From Marvania coccoides (lineage: Eukaryota > Chlorophyta > Trebouxiophyceae > Chlorellales > Chlorellaceae), in NCBI GenBank assembly GCA_963854735.1, contig OY978108.1:310001-374000 (forward strand): a stretch of DNA of 64,000 nucleotides. Reading direction: 5' to 3'. A model generated the notes under the pieces. It was not told the DNA's origin. It ran no database searches and saw nothing but the letters and a program-made list of their open reading frames with translations. Both the position numbers and the translations under genes were made by a program. Each line of letters starts with the position of its first letter. The first letter of the stretch is position 1. This document shows positions 33,419 through 44,900 of this stretch, piece by piece.

Positions 33419-34851
33419 TCACCCCTCCAGCGCCGTGGCTCCGCTAATGATCTCGATCAATTCAGTAGTGATCGAAGCCTACGTTAAAAAAAAGGGGGGG
33501 GGAGGAGGGGGGGCGTTAAAATATTAAGATAAGGAACGAGTGCCAGGTCGCCGCACATGGAATGGCTCAAATTGGATCCTCAAAACCCTCGCATTGAACA
33601 GCTGTCTTACCTGGCGCGTGCGGTTGTAGAACAAACTCAATTTGTTTAGCATCTCTCCCGCATTCTTGGTCGAATTTTCCATCGCCGACATTCGCGAGCT
33701 CTGCTCTGAGCAGTTGTTTTCAAGCATGGAGGTGTACAGCGTGGTGGCCAGCTGGAACTCCCCCAGATCCTGCAGGTGATGAGAAGAAAAAAGTCGTTAA
33801 GAAGAGCCGTTCACCCCCAAAATCCTCCAAAAAAACAAATTAACCCCTTTGTTTCGGGCGGTTTCAACGCCGCTGCATTCATCGCCTGCATAGTGGTTTC
33901 CCTCACCTGCAGCAGCGACGCGCGGTCGGGCCCCTCAATTTCGTACTGGTCGATTGCACCGCCGGCCTCCGCCTCCCTCTCCAGCGCGTCAGGGGACAGC
34001 ACGGTGGCAATGGTCTGGTTCTGCGTGATGGCGGACACGAAGCGGTTGAAGACGATGCGCACCACATCGTACTCGGTCTTCAGCACCTCCTCTGCCACCG
34101 CCGCCGCCCCAGCAAACGTCAGCTTGACCTTGCCGGTGTCGGCGATCGTGGCGTGGATGTGATCACGCATGTCACGCTGCAGCTGGGCGCGCCCCTTCTC
34201 GCCCATCACGATCAGGGTGTTGTGAGCAGCCCCCTGCGCTTTAATTCCTGTGCGCGTGTACTTGCAGACCATGGTGTTGATGCCGCCGCACAGACCCTTG
34301 TCGGTGGTGACGGGGACCCACACGTTCTTCTCGCCCTCCGCGGAGGGGAGGTCGCCCAACAGGCGGAGGAAGGGCTGCACGATCCCGCGGGCCTTCATGG
34401 TGGAAGACTGAGCGTTGCGCATCTTTGACGCGGCAACCATCTTCATGGCCTTGGTGATCTTCTGAATGTTGCCCACAGACCGCATACGCAGCTTGACTGC
34501 GAGGGAGGGCCGAGAAAAATGGGGGATGAGGTCTTGGAATTCGGAGTTTGAAGCGATTGCGGATCGAAAACCGCGAGTTTTGCGGGAATATTTCGTCAAA
34601 ATGACCTACCAGCCAGTGTGGACACACCGCGAGAGCCCTCTGCCGCAAACCTGCACGTCACAAAATTGATTTCACCGAAAAAAGGGTGAGACCCTCGGCC
34701 CCGGCCAACCGAATGCAAGGCCACATTCAAATCTCGCTCACCCTTCCGCGCACTGCATCGCCGGTCCGCGGAATCCCTGGAGAGCAGGCTCCAGCTCGCC
34801 TTGCCTCCTCGCTACATTCTGCAGCAAATTTTGCCCCGCCCGGCGGAACAT
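33419..34851 (-). CDS. ATP3: Mitochondrial F1 ATP synthase gamma subunit
   Basis: Five exons: 34851-34742, 34650-34610, 34496-33907, 33769-33611 and 33478-33419, giving 319 aa. The central rotor-shaft subunit shows LRMRSVGNIQKITKAMKMVAASKMR, TDKGLCGGIN, and the C terminus NATKNAGEML-like (STKNAGEMLNKLSLFYNRTRQ) then ITTELIEIISGATAL. The plastid form has a regulatory cysteine insert in the middle; none is present, so this is the mitochondrial form. The N-terminal start was traced through a 41-nt second exon. It gives a classic presequence (MFRRAGQNLLQNVARRQG ... RGVSTLAV). UTP11 lies 323 bp upstream on the same strand. Confidence 0.93.
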
Positions 34852-35174
34852 TTTGACCAATTATCCGCCTGGTATATACACTTAAAACACACTGCGATGT
34901 CTTGTAAATTTTTAACTTCGCTCGCAGCATCAGGGCTGCCTATTAAAAAATTTCAGCAGGTCCTTTCCACCTCACACCAGCCCGAGAGTCAGATTTTTTT
35001 CAGCTGCCGCACCTCATGCACTTCATCTTTCTCTCTCACCACCAGCGACTCTGGCTGCTCCGCATGGCGCCGGGGCTGCCTGCCCTTGAAGAAAAAAAAC
35101 GAAGAGAGAACGCACCGCAGCGGGATACCAAAAATTTCTCAAAAAAGTGATGCTAATCTCTTCATTTTTACACT
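34852..35174. other. Spacer between UTP11 and ATP synthase gamma
   Basis: This 323-bp stretch holds the UTP11 3' UTR and the ATP synthase gamma promoter. Open frames here are not conserved-looking. Nothing else was seen. Confidence 0.55.
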
Positions 35175-36107
35175 CTATTTTTTTCTTTCAGCCTTCCACT
35201 TGAACACCTTTGTCTTCCCGCCCGCTTCCTCCGGCGCCAGCTTCCGTTTCCTCCCCTTCCCCATCACCGCCTTGTCATACTCCATTCGCTGCGTGGCCGC
35301 CCCCAGCGCCTCTTGTCGCGCCGTCCGCTGCAGCAGCTCCCTGTAAGCCGACTTCTGCGCCTTCTCCACCCTCGCCGCCGCCCCGCTAGCCCCCCCAATC
35401 ACCGCCCCCGCCTCCTGCAGTTGCGACCGCCGGGGACGATTGTACGTGCGCCCCAGCAGCTCCCCAGGGGTGTCAAAATGCGCCTCAGGGTCAAACGCTT
35501 TCACTTCCGCCTCGTCATCCACAAATACCACGTGTTTTCTTTGCTCAGGCGGCGCTGCGCCGATGAGCTGCAGCGAGGCTTCCATGCGCTCCACCTTCTT
35601 CCGCTCCGCCTGCACCTTGAGGTTGAGGTACCCCACGTCTTGCGTTTTCATCAGACGCAGCTGCTCCTGCGAGTATTTATTGGCCTCGGCGGTGGGAACG
35701 ACGTGCACGCCACCTTTGGTCCGAGCCTTCTCCATGGCGAAGTAAAACTCATCGGGGTTGCGCTCCTCGGCCTTGCGTTTCAAATTCTGCACACGCAAAT
35801 AAATTTATATTAGAGATAGGATGAAAAAGTAGGTGGAGCCACATAAAAAAGTGAAACTATTGAATTTCCTCGCCTTGATTGCGGTTTCCTTTCGGTGAAA
35901 GTCCTTGGCGCGCAGGAGGTAGTCTTTTTTCTTTTCCAGCAGCCCCAGCTTCCGGCGCGCCGCCCTGTAATGAGAGACAAAGAGAAGCGGCGGTGAGTTG
36001 GGAGGAGACTAAAAACATTCTGCGCGGCTGCAGTGCAGCGCGCTGCCAACTTACGGCTGGGAGCGCTCCTTGTGCGTCCGCCGCTTGACGGCGTCTTTCA
36101 ACGCCAT
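35175..36107 (-). CDS. UTP11: U3 snoRNP-associated protein UTP11
   Basis: Three exons: 36107-36055, 35964-35874 and 35786-35175, giving 251 aa, the usual family length. UTP11 is a component of the SSU processome needed for 18S rRNA maturation in the nucleolus. Family blocks are LKDAVKRRTHKERSQP at the start, LGLLEKKKDYLLRAKDFHRKE, NPDEFYFAM, and a basic C terminus ending VFKWKAERKK. The second intron has a GC donor (ATCAAG then GCGAGG at 35873). Reading through would break the block between HRKETAIK and NLKRKAEERNPDEF. The first ATG of the frame is used. The gene is divergent with TOC75 (363 bp between starts). Confidence 0.93.
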
Positions 36108-36470
36108 TGTTCAAAGGCTTTTGTTTGTTTTTTCAGAAAAAAAATATATATATGCATACAAACGGCAATGCCGCTTTCAGCTGCCGCAATGACTTTATGA
36201 GCACGTCTTTTTTAATACTATAAAATTATTTTTCATTAAGCGTTCGAGTGAAAACAATCATTTTCGCCGCCCGCTTCTTTTTCGGATAAATGCAGCACAT
36301 TGTCACCCTCTCCAACTCATCTCGACTCATTTATAAACAAAGCGATTGAAGAAACACAGCACGAGCGGGCCGTGCATTGCTTCTCGTGCCTGAACACTTT
36401 ATCAATTAAAATTTAACCAATAGCTTGGCGGCCCATTGACCGATCAACGGCTTGGCGGTCATCCCACACC
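36108..36470. promoter_or_regulatory. Divergent spacer between UTP11 and TOC75
   Basis: This 363-bp AT-rich spacer contains a short TATATATA tract near 36149. It presumably carries both promoters. No specific factor site was recognised. Confidence 0.4.
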
Positions 36471-39400
36471 ATGCGGGCGGTGATTCAGACGCCATCAAGG
36501 CCCACGATGGCCTCCATGGTCCAGCCTCGCGCGGCAACATTCCGACATCTCTCTTCGCGACCAGCTGTCGCCAAGCGCACAGCTCGCGCCCCGCTGCTGT
36601 GCCACGCGTCCGCCTCCCCAGACGATGATGCTGCGGACCCGACAGCCTCCCAGGCAGTCCCCACCCCCAGCGGCGCTCCCAGCAGGCCCAACCTCAGGGC
36701 TGTATTCCTGGCAGCAGCTGCCCCCTTCCCTATCGCCCTCCCGCTGTTCTTCTCCGGCGGAAACGGCGGCGACGGCAGCAACGGCGGCGGAGGAGGAGGT
36801 GGCAGCGGCGGTAACGACGCTTCTGGCGGTCCTCAGGAGGTGCTCGTGCTAGCCGACAACGATGGGGGCGATGATGACCAATACGACGATGAGGACGGCG
36901 CTGCGGGCGGCGGCAGCGAGGAGGAGGGTAGTGAAGAGGAGGAGGAGGGCAGCGAAGAGGAGGACGAAGAGGAGGAAGACGAGGAAGAGGGCGTCAGCGC
37001 TTCTGGCGCTTTCTTCTGCGGAGAAGTGGTGGCGCAGGGGCTGCCTGTGGGCGAAGGCATCCCCACGGAAGAGGACATCTTCTCCTCCCTCAACTGCCAG
37101 CCTGGCTTCCAGTGCAGCCGGGAGGAGCTCTCGCAGGACATCAAGCAGCTGTACCAGACGGGGCTGTTTGAAAAGGTGAAGGCGCAGGTTCTGCCCGCCA
37201 AAAAGGGCAAGTTCAAGGTGGTGTTTGACCTCATCGAGAAGCGCTACCCCGAGATCAAAACTTTCGACGTGGAGGGCTCCAAGGCGCTGCCCAGGTCGGT
37301 GGTCGAGGAGGTGCGCACCAAGCTGCAGGCCTACAAAGACCAGCCTTTTGCCATGGAGACCATGGCGCTCATCAAGAACACCATTGAAGGCTGGTAAGAA
37401 CGCACTCATTTGGCAAAAATTGACCCAAAACAGCACCAAGAATACACAAATTTTCGTCTTTTTTTGATGAAAAATGCTCAATTTGGGTATGCCTTGTTCT
37501 TGATTCAGGTACCACTCCCGCGGCTTTGGCATCTCTTACATCTCTCACTTCACTGGCATGCCCACTGGCGAGGTGGTGGCCCACATCAATGAGGGCCGGA
37601 CTTCAAAGGTAAAGAAGAAAATTGAAACAGCAGTGCTAGTTATGCTTATTGATTGTATAATCCATTTTTTTGCTAGCACTGATGGAAAATTATCCTTGAA
37701 TTGTGATTATCGTAATCCCGCTAACGTTTTTTCCACTTCGATTTTGTTTTAAATCCAGGTCAACGTGGTGTACATGGACGAGGACGGTCAGGCGAAGAAG
37801 GGCAACAAGGGCTCCATCCCCGCAGACTACATCCTCAAGCACTGCCCTGTCGAGGTGGGCTCCCTCTACAACGTCAACGATGGCCGCAAAACGCTGCAAA
37901 ACGTCTTCGCGCTGGAGCTGTTCGACAACGTGCAGGTAAGATTTCAGGTTCTGTTTATTTTCCCTCTATTTTGGGCTTCATTTCCGTGTAATTTTCATTG
38001 AAAACGGCCCTTTGGAAGACGAAACAAAAATGCCGGTTGTTTCCCAGACAAAAAAATCTAACGCTGTAATGAGTGTTTCAACTGCAGGTGCTGCCGCGAC
38101 AGAACGAGAAGGACCTCACCCGCGTGGAGGTGGACCTGATGGTGCAGGAGAAGCCCATGCAGACGGCAGACATGGAGGCAGAGTGGCAGGTGGCGCCTGG
38201 AGACAGCGGCAAGCCTTCTCTGGTGTCGCTGGTGCCCGGCGGTGAGACGTGTAACTTTTACACACATCTATAATTTTAGGTTCATTTGGCGGGTAATTTT
38301 TTGCCACCAATGTCATGATTTATTTATCAAATTAAGCCCGCTCTACAACCCCTTGCAGGCACCATCACCTACGAGCACCGCAACCTGGGCGGCAGGGCGG
38401 CCACCCTGGCGGCCTCGGTCAACACCAAGAACTTTTTGACGCCTGCTGAGGATCTTTCTTACCGAGTGGTCTACTCGCTGCCCTACGCCAATGGTCTGGA
38501 CGACCCCAAGCGCACCAAACTATCTGGCACGCTGTTTAACGCGCGCAAAATGTGCGGCGTGTTCACCCCCGGGCCTTCTGGAGAGGACGTGCCACCTGTG
38601 TGGGTGGACCGCCAGGGAGCCAAGCTGGAGATCATCGAGCAGTGAGTATTCGCATCTGATGTCTTAACAGTCTTATACGGAATGAAATCAGCATTTGCTG
38701 ATCCTGTCGGGTGTTTTGGTCATTTTCCGCTCATTTTTTTCTCCGGCGTTGTCTCTCAGGTATTCGCGGCAATCGCGCGGCAGCTTGGGCATCGTGGCCC
38801 AGGAGGTCGTCACCCGCGGCGAGGATGGCGCGCAGGTCTCGCGCGGCTCTCGCGCCTCCCCCTATGGCCAGCAAATTTTTGACGGCCCGCCCACCACGCT
38901 GAGCGGCACTGGCAAGGACCGCATGGTGTACGCGCAAGGGTCACTGGTGCGGGACACCACCTACATGGTGAACGGGCAGCAGCTGGGGGCCAGGGATGTG
39001 TTCTCGGTGAGTTTTTGTTTGACCCCCAAGAATTGTCGATACATTTTTGTTATTTATAGTTGCTTGGCTGGAGCATTAATTAAGGCGCGCATGAGGAGCA
39101 TTCTCTATTGGAGTGACGGCCACTGTGTCGGTGGACTTCTTACCAATAAACCCAAAAACTTTGCTGAAGCGCCTCGTAAACTCTCTCCATTTTTTCTTGC
39201 TTTCTTCTTCGTTTCCCGCCTCTCACCTTTTCCAATCAAAATCACAAGTATACGCCACTATATTCCATGGCAAGCGTTTCACCAGTACCGTCAACTCATT
39301 TCCCCCCACCCCCCTCTCTTTATCAATGTGCAGATCGACCAGGGCCTGGGCATTGGCTCCAAGACCCCCTTCTTCAACCGCATGGTCGCCTCCGCCACCC

Positions 39401-39825
39401 GCTTCTTCCAGCTCAAGGCCCCCCAGGATGGCAGCAAGGCCCCCCCGCTCACGCTCATCGCCCACGGCCGCCTTGGCAACACCATCGGCGATCTGCCCGT
39501 CTACGACGCGTTCCTGCTGGGCGGCCCCTTCTCCGTGCGCGGCTACAACATTGGGGAGCTCGCCACGTGCCGGCGGTTTGCTGAAATTGCCGTAGAGGCG
39601 AGAGTGCCGGTGCTCGGAAAGCAGCTGTTTGCGTTCTACGAGATGGGCCACGACCTGGGGTCGTCCAAGGAGGTGGCGGGCAACCCCACGACGTACTTCC
39701 GCAGGGTGGGGCAGGGGTCTTCGTTGGGAGCTGGCGTGAAGCTGGGCCCCATGCGGGCAGAGGTGGCCCGGGACAACAACAAGAGCAAGTGGCATGTACT
39801 GCTGTCGTACGGCGAGCGATTCTAA
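36471..39825 (+). CDS. TOC75: TOC75-type outer-envelope protein import channel
   Basis: Seven exons: 36471-37393, 37509-37608, 37759-37935, 38088-38241, 38359-38641, 38760-39006 and 39334-39825, giving 791 aa. TOC75 is the Omp85/BamA-family beta-barrel that carries preproteins through the plastid outer envelope. The order fits: a transit peptide (1-50), a hydrophobic stretch (75-95), a poly-glycine segment (96-114), an acidic region (132-173), POTRA domains (about 190-470) and a C-terminal barrel. The barrel includes GGPFSVRGYNIGEL (VRGY motif) and ends LLSYGERF with a terminal Phe. The poly-glycine stretch is a known envelope-targeting feature of TOC75 and argues against the OEP80 paralogue. 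The strong Asp/Glu region is less usual and could aid preprotein handling (inferred). Confidence 0.93.
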
Positions 39826-40420
39826 GCAACGGGCAACAGCACAAGCTTGAAGCAGTGTGGTTGGTTGCGCTGTCTATTGTGTGGTTTTCAGTTGGATTTA
39901 GAAATGAATCGACGTGGGGGAAAATTTTGATATTGGTATGGAACAGGTGGTCTCTTTGCTCGCTTTTTCGCCGTGGCTCTCTCTCTCTACTTTTTCTCTT
40001 TGTGTTCTTCATATTTGCTCTCGTGAATGAGAGAAGCCTTATTCTTACCAGCCGTTATTTTCTTTTTCTTCCGGGCGGGGTTTTCTTTTTGTTTCCGCCC
40101 CCAGGAAAGATAAATTTATGATTTTGTGGATGAAATACCTGTTTGTTACATACAGCAGCAATGCAATGCACCGCCAGTTAGAGATCCAGAGGTAAAAATA
40201 AGCTATGGGGGTAATTAAGCTCTACTATACTGATCTACGCTACTGGAAAAAATTCGTTATTCTGTGAATGCTTTTCAGCAGGAAAAGGACGAAGGGATTA
40301 AATTTCGATAATAAAGCGCGATTTCTCTGTGCTACTACGTCACAAATGCAGCGTAACTAGCGGTATAGACAGCGGCGCACTCATGTTCCCGCTAGTCGAC
40401 GCCACATTTTGATTTTCCAC
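39826..40420. other. Convergent spacer between TOC75 and the orphan gene
   Basis: About 595 bp of AT-rich sequence with T-runs. Both 3' UTRs must lie here. No gene, tRNA or repeat was identified. Confidence 0.6.
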
Positions 40421-41071
40421 TCAGCAAATCCTCCGCGCGGGGATGGTGTCGCTGGGGTCCGCTTCTGTCGTCGCGGGTCTGGTCTTGGGCGGCGGGGTAG
40501 CATCCAGCTTGGAGTAAATCGCCAAGGCGTTGCTCAGCTTCTTTCCATCCACAGCAGCAGCGGGTGCCGGCGGCATCGCTGCGGTTTCCTCTTGCTGGAT
40601 AAACGGCTCCTCTTCCAGCAGTGCGGTGTCAGCGGGTGCAGTGGCGAGCTGAGCGGGCTGCGTGCGGGACACGGAGAGCTCCAGGCGAGTGCCAAACAGC
40701 TGGAAGCTGATTGTCTTTTTTGAGGTCGTTTGGGGGTGGGTGGAAGTGGAGGTGCCGGTGGCGGGTCCGAAGGCGGAGGTCTGCATGGCCACGATCTTGG
40801 CCGCGAGGATGTGGACGAGGGTCTTCAAGCCCTCCTTTTGGAACAGCGTCGTGAATCCATCGAGCATCTGGCGAACTTTCGCAGCGGCCGCGCGCCCCAG
40901 CCCGGGGTTGGCGCGGGCCAGGCGGATGAGGGTCTTCACAGCAGCTTGGATGCGGGAGATCATGAGCCGCAGCGCCTTGATGATGATGGGCATCGCATTT
41001 TTTGTGTGCAGCATCGCAACCGCCCAGCTGATGGCATGGCTTCCCGCCGCGCTCGCTGCTCCAGATCCCAT
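40421..41071 (-). CDS. Unknown 216-aa protein with amphipathic N-terminal helices
   Basis: A single exon. Residues 1-95 are alanine-rich and helix-forming with spaced Arg/Lys (IIIKALRLMISRIQAAVKTLIRLAR, described in part). Residues 125-216 are polar, Pro/Thr/Ala-rich and acidic in places. I recognise no domain. The frame has coding-type GC bias and one clear ATG. A TATATAAAAG box lies directly before the ATG, which is unusually close for a TATA box. The true start may therefore be further in, or the resemblance is chance. It is divergent with TWD40-1. Confidence 0.6.
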   Translation of the reverse strand: MGSGAASAAGSHAISWAVAMLHTKNAMPIIIKALRLMISRIQAAVKTLIRLARANPGLGRAAAAKVRQMLDGFTTLFQKEGLKTLVHILAAKIVAMQTSAFGPATGTSTSTHPQTTSKKTISFQLFGTRLELSVSRTQPAQLATAPADTALLEEEPFIQQEETAAMPPAPAAAVDGKKLSNALAIYSKLDATPPPKTRPATTEADPSDTIPARRIC

Positions 41072-41966
41072 GCTTTTATATATAATTTAATAAATTTTAA
41101 TAAATGGCGATCCCTTGTCAAAAGCAGCTAGAACCGTTTTCTGCCTCCAATCCAAGTTGGAGTCCAACAGCTTAATTATCCCTTCCGTCTTCAGCCTTGC
41201 ACGCTCTACAAAATTAAATCCTTGATTTTATTTCTCATGCCACCTTTATTATATGTCTCGATTGGCTCATTTTCCAACCGACCCAACATTTGACAAGGGA
41301 GATAGCTCGTCAGTTGCCCTTCGATTGCCTCACCACCAAGCCTCCAGTTTAGAGACCAGTGCAGCTTGCTGCGCCATCATTTCCGCACCATGCCTACGGT
41401 GGACTCTGCCGCTCCCCAAGTCTCCGGCAGCACTGATGGAAAGTACAGGGCTGATGAACCAGTCGCAATACACTCCAGATTTGATCCAGGATGATTGAGA
41501 TGAGGTGCAGTCTTCTTGCGGCGGGAGCATGCTCCTCTTGCGGTCTTGCATGCCGCTTCGGCGGGCCGTAATTTTAAAGAATTGGAAGAAGGATGAGTTC
41601 TCTCTCATTTCTGGTTATCTCTCCAAGTCTGAATTACAATGTTACTCGACCATTACTAACTAGTAACAATCTCATTTATTAGAAAGCTGCGGTCACATTG
41701 CGCGACGCTTCTGCGAAGCCGAGTCGGCAAGGGGCGGTAAATTTTGAATTCAAAAGCTGAAGTCGGGGCATGGCTCCGAAAGGTATAAGAGTAGGAATTA
41801 ACGCGGGTCATTCCAGCATGCCCTTGCATATTATTGTATAAAGCAGCTTGAGACCAAAACGTACAGCATGCTGAGAATGCTGTCACGATGAAAGTATATT
41901 TCCGTGTGCCGCGACCTGCTTTAATTTATCACATTTAATTTATCACAGATCAGATCTGGATGCGCG
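41072..41966. other. Divergent spacer between the orphan gene and TWD40-1
   Basis: About 895 bp with scattered short frames on both strands (for example 41253-41498 plus). None has recognisable domains or clear splice partners. No RNA gene was found. Confidence 0.5.
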
Positions 41967-44900
41967 ATGTCGCGCTTACCGCTAGCATTCGGCGCAGGGC
42001 CATACGCGGGAGGGGCAAGGCCCCAAGCAGCCTCGAAACTGCAGGCTTCCTTTGAACAAGACAATGGCATCATCACAGAAAAAGCCAACCTCATCTCCCG
42101 GGAAGGAGTCGACGCGACGCTCCAGGTTTGATCGCACTTGCCTCTGATCACTCCATTTTTTCATTTGATCTTGCCCAAACCTCACTTGATTTCTGTCCCT
42201 CTGCCACCAGGGCGGTGATTTGGCGTCTGGGGTCGTCATATGCTGGCACCCAAAGTTCCCCATCGTGGCAGTAGCTACTTCTGCAGCGGTGGTGGAATAC
42301 GACGCCCTCTCTGGCTGCCGACGCAATTTAGTCGAGTCGTCAGGCTCCCCAGTCAAGCTGCGCTACACCCACGACGGCGAGCACCTCATCCTCCTCACCA
42401 AGGCAAGCCCATTTCCCATTTTGTACATCATTTAAAGTACCTCTTGTTTCCACGCAGCCGGCCAAGAATCAATTTTTACCATTCCCCATCGATTTTTTCC
42501 AATAATACAACAGGAGCGAAACATCGTGTCATGGGCAACCTCCAGCTGGCGCCGGCGCTCCCTCCTGGTGGCTGAAGCGCGCTACGCAGAGCGGCCCCTT
42601 GTCTCCGGCCTCCTTGCAGTCTCCGGGGGCCTTCAGCCCGTGATTTTCTACTCCCCTGTGGGCAAAACCACGCTGCGCACGGTGCATCTCTCTCCGCCCG
42701 ACGTCGCCAAAGGCTCCAAAGCCGAAAAGGAGTTCTTCCCGGGCCAAAAATTGAAAACTGACAACAAAAAACCGATCGTTGGACTCGCAGCGCACCCCAC
42801 AGACCGGCACGTTCTGTTTCTGCTGTTGGTAGACGGCTCTTTGCTCGTATGCGGCGTGGGAGCGGGCTCTCTTTCCGTGTTGTGCAGCATTTCTGTGCCG
42901 TTTGACGCAACTCGCGAGAGGGTGCAGCTGCAAGCGACGCAGCACCCCACACAGCCTGGCTCCGCGCTGGTGATGGTGGAGGCGGAGCGGAGTGGCCTCA
43001 CTATCCTCACCGTGCCTTCCCGTAACGAAATTCGCATCCTAGGCACTCTGGGAGCCACTGCCGGAGCAGCGATCGCCGGATCGGGGCTGCTGCACCGCAG
43101 CTGCCTGCTGGTGGTGGCGCTGCGCCACGCGGGCGGCAACGTGGGGCTGCAAACGTGGCGGCTGCAGGGAGACAGCTACGGCCTCTCCATTCTCCCCACT
43201 GCCACCTCCCCTTCATCGCTATGGGATGCACTGCAGAGCGACTCTGCGGCTGACGCCTCGTCGCTGGCGGACGTCAGCGGAGAGGCGCTGGTGGCGGGGA
43301 TGCTGGCGCACGGGCCTTCTGGGCTGTTGGCCTTCTGGACGGAGCGGCAGGGCGAAGCGGGCGCAGCGCATTTTAGAGTTCCGCTGCTGGCGGTTGTGGA
43401 CGGCGGGGACCCACTGGAGGGGCTGGGCGCGGCGAAAACGCTGCCGCTGCACACCGCGCCGTCTTTTTGGACGGCGGGCGCGGGGCCTGATGGCTTTGTT
43501 TCGAAGCTGCGCTTCCCGCGCTACGCCCACGCCCTCAAGTGAGTTTTTTTTCTTTCTTTTACTCCCTGGATCTCTCCTTTTAGCATATAAGCTTGCCTTT
43601 TATTTATCGAGAGCCGACGATATTATCAGTCTTTTTAGTTATTAATAACTCGCAGAAGAACGCTGTTCAGAACCGCATGCTTGTTTTAACCATTTTTCTT
43701 CTTCTTATCACCACCGTCCACTTTGCAGCTACGGCCGGGTGTCATCCTACGACCTCACCCACGGCCTTCTGGCCGACTTCATGGCCCCCCCGCCCCGAAA
43801 CGCCGCTGGCCAGGAACGCGCACTGGTGCACGCCGTTCGCAGCGCCAAACAGGGGCTGCTGCTGGCCTTCATGCGTATATTGTCCCCCTCAGACTCGGCC
43901 CCTCTAGGCCCGGGTCAAATGGAGTTCACAGCGGTTGCAGAATCTCAGGCAGCGGTGGAGGCAGGTTCTCGCTGGCTTCCAGGCAGGGACGCCGCCTTCA
44001 TCGGCCCCCGCGACGAGCTCGTCGCCGTGCTCAGCAACTCTGGCCGCCTGCTGGCCGTCTTCGACACCGCCAAGCTCGGTGCAGCCAGCAGCGGCGGCAA
44101 GAAGGAGAATGAAGCACCACGTGCGCAGTTCGTGGTGGAGATTAAAGTGGGTACCATTACGCGGCTGTTCCCAGGGCCGCCTTCGCACATCCCTATGGCG
44201 CCGGAGCCGCGCCCTGAGGAGCCCGAGGGCGAAGAAACTGACGAGGAAGCGGAGGAGGTGCTGCGGGAGTGGGATGAGAGGGAGATAAGGCGGCTCGAGG
44301 TGCCCAAACGGGTGCTCATGCTGACGGAGGACAACAAGCTGCGGCTGGTGGACGCCACGCAGGCCTCGCTGGCCCAGGGCGGTGGCAACAGCGGCAGCGG
44401 AGGTCGCACCGGCGGAGGACGGAAGGGCGGCGTTTTGGAGCTGCGGCCCGCTGAAGCTGTCATCCAGGTGGCGTGGCAGACTCTGATGGACCCTGGGGAG
44501 GGGTTTCATACGGGAAGCGACGGCGCGGAGGCAGCGCTGCCTTGCGCTGCGGCTGTTTTGACGTCTGAGCGCGTGGTGCTGGTGGACGACGCGCTGAGGG
44601 TGCTGGGCAGCGCTTCCTTTGCTGGAGACGTGGGGGTGCCCACCTCTGCGCTGTGGGTGGGCCCTGCGTTGCTCGTCACCACCTCCTTCAACCAGGCAAG
44701 TCACTCATATCATTCATAGTATTTATCGATGGTTAATAATGCCATTACGTGGTGTTTTTATGCCCCCCAAACCGCAATTTTTTGGTTTGTTTTTTGTTTT
44801 TTGATAGCGACATTACTATTATTGTATTGGTGTGCAGGTTGTGCACTTCAGTTGGGACGGCCGCCTTCACCACATGTGCAGTCTCCTCTCAGGGCCTCCC

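Noticed and set aside
41253..41608. Overlapping open frames on both strands in the spacer before TWD40-1
   Set aside because: They are short and without domains, and neither strand shows the GC-rich third position typical of exons here.
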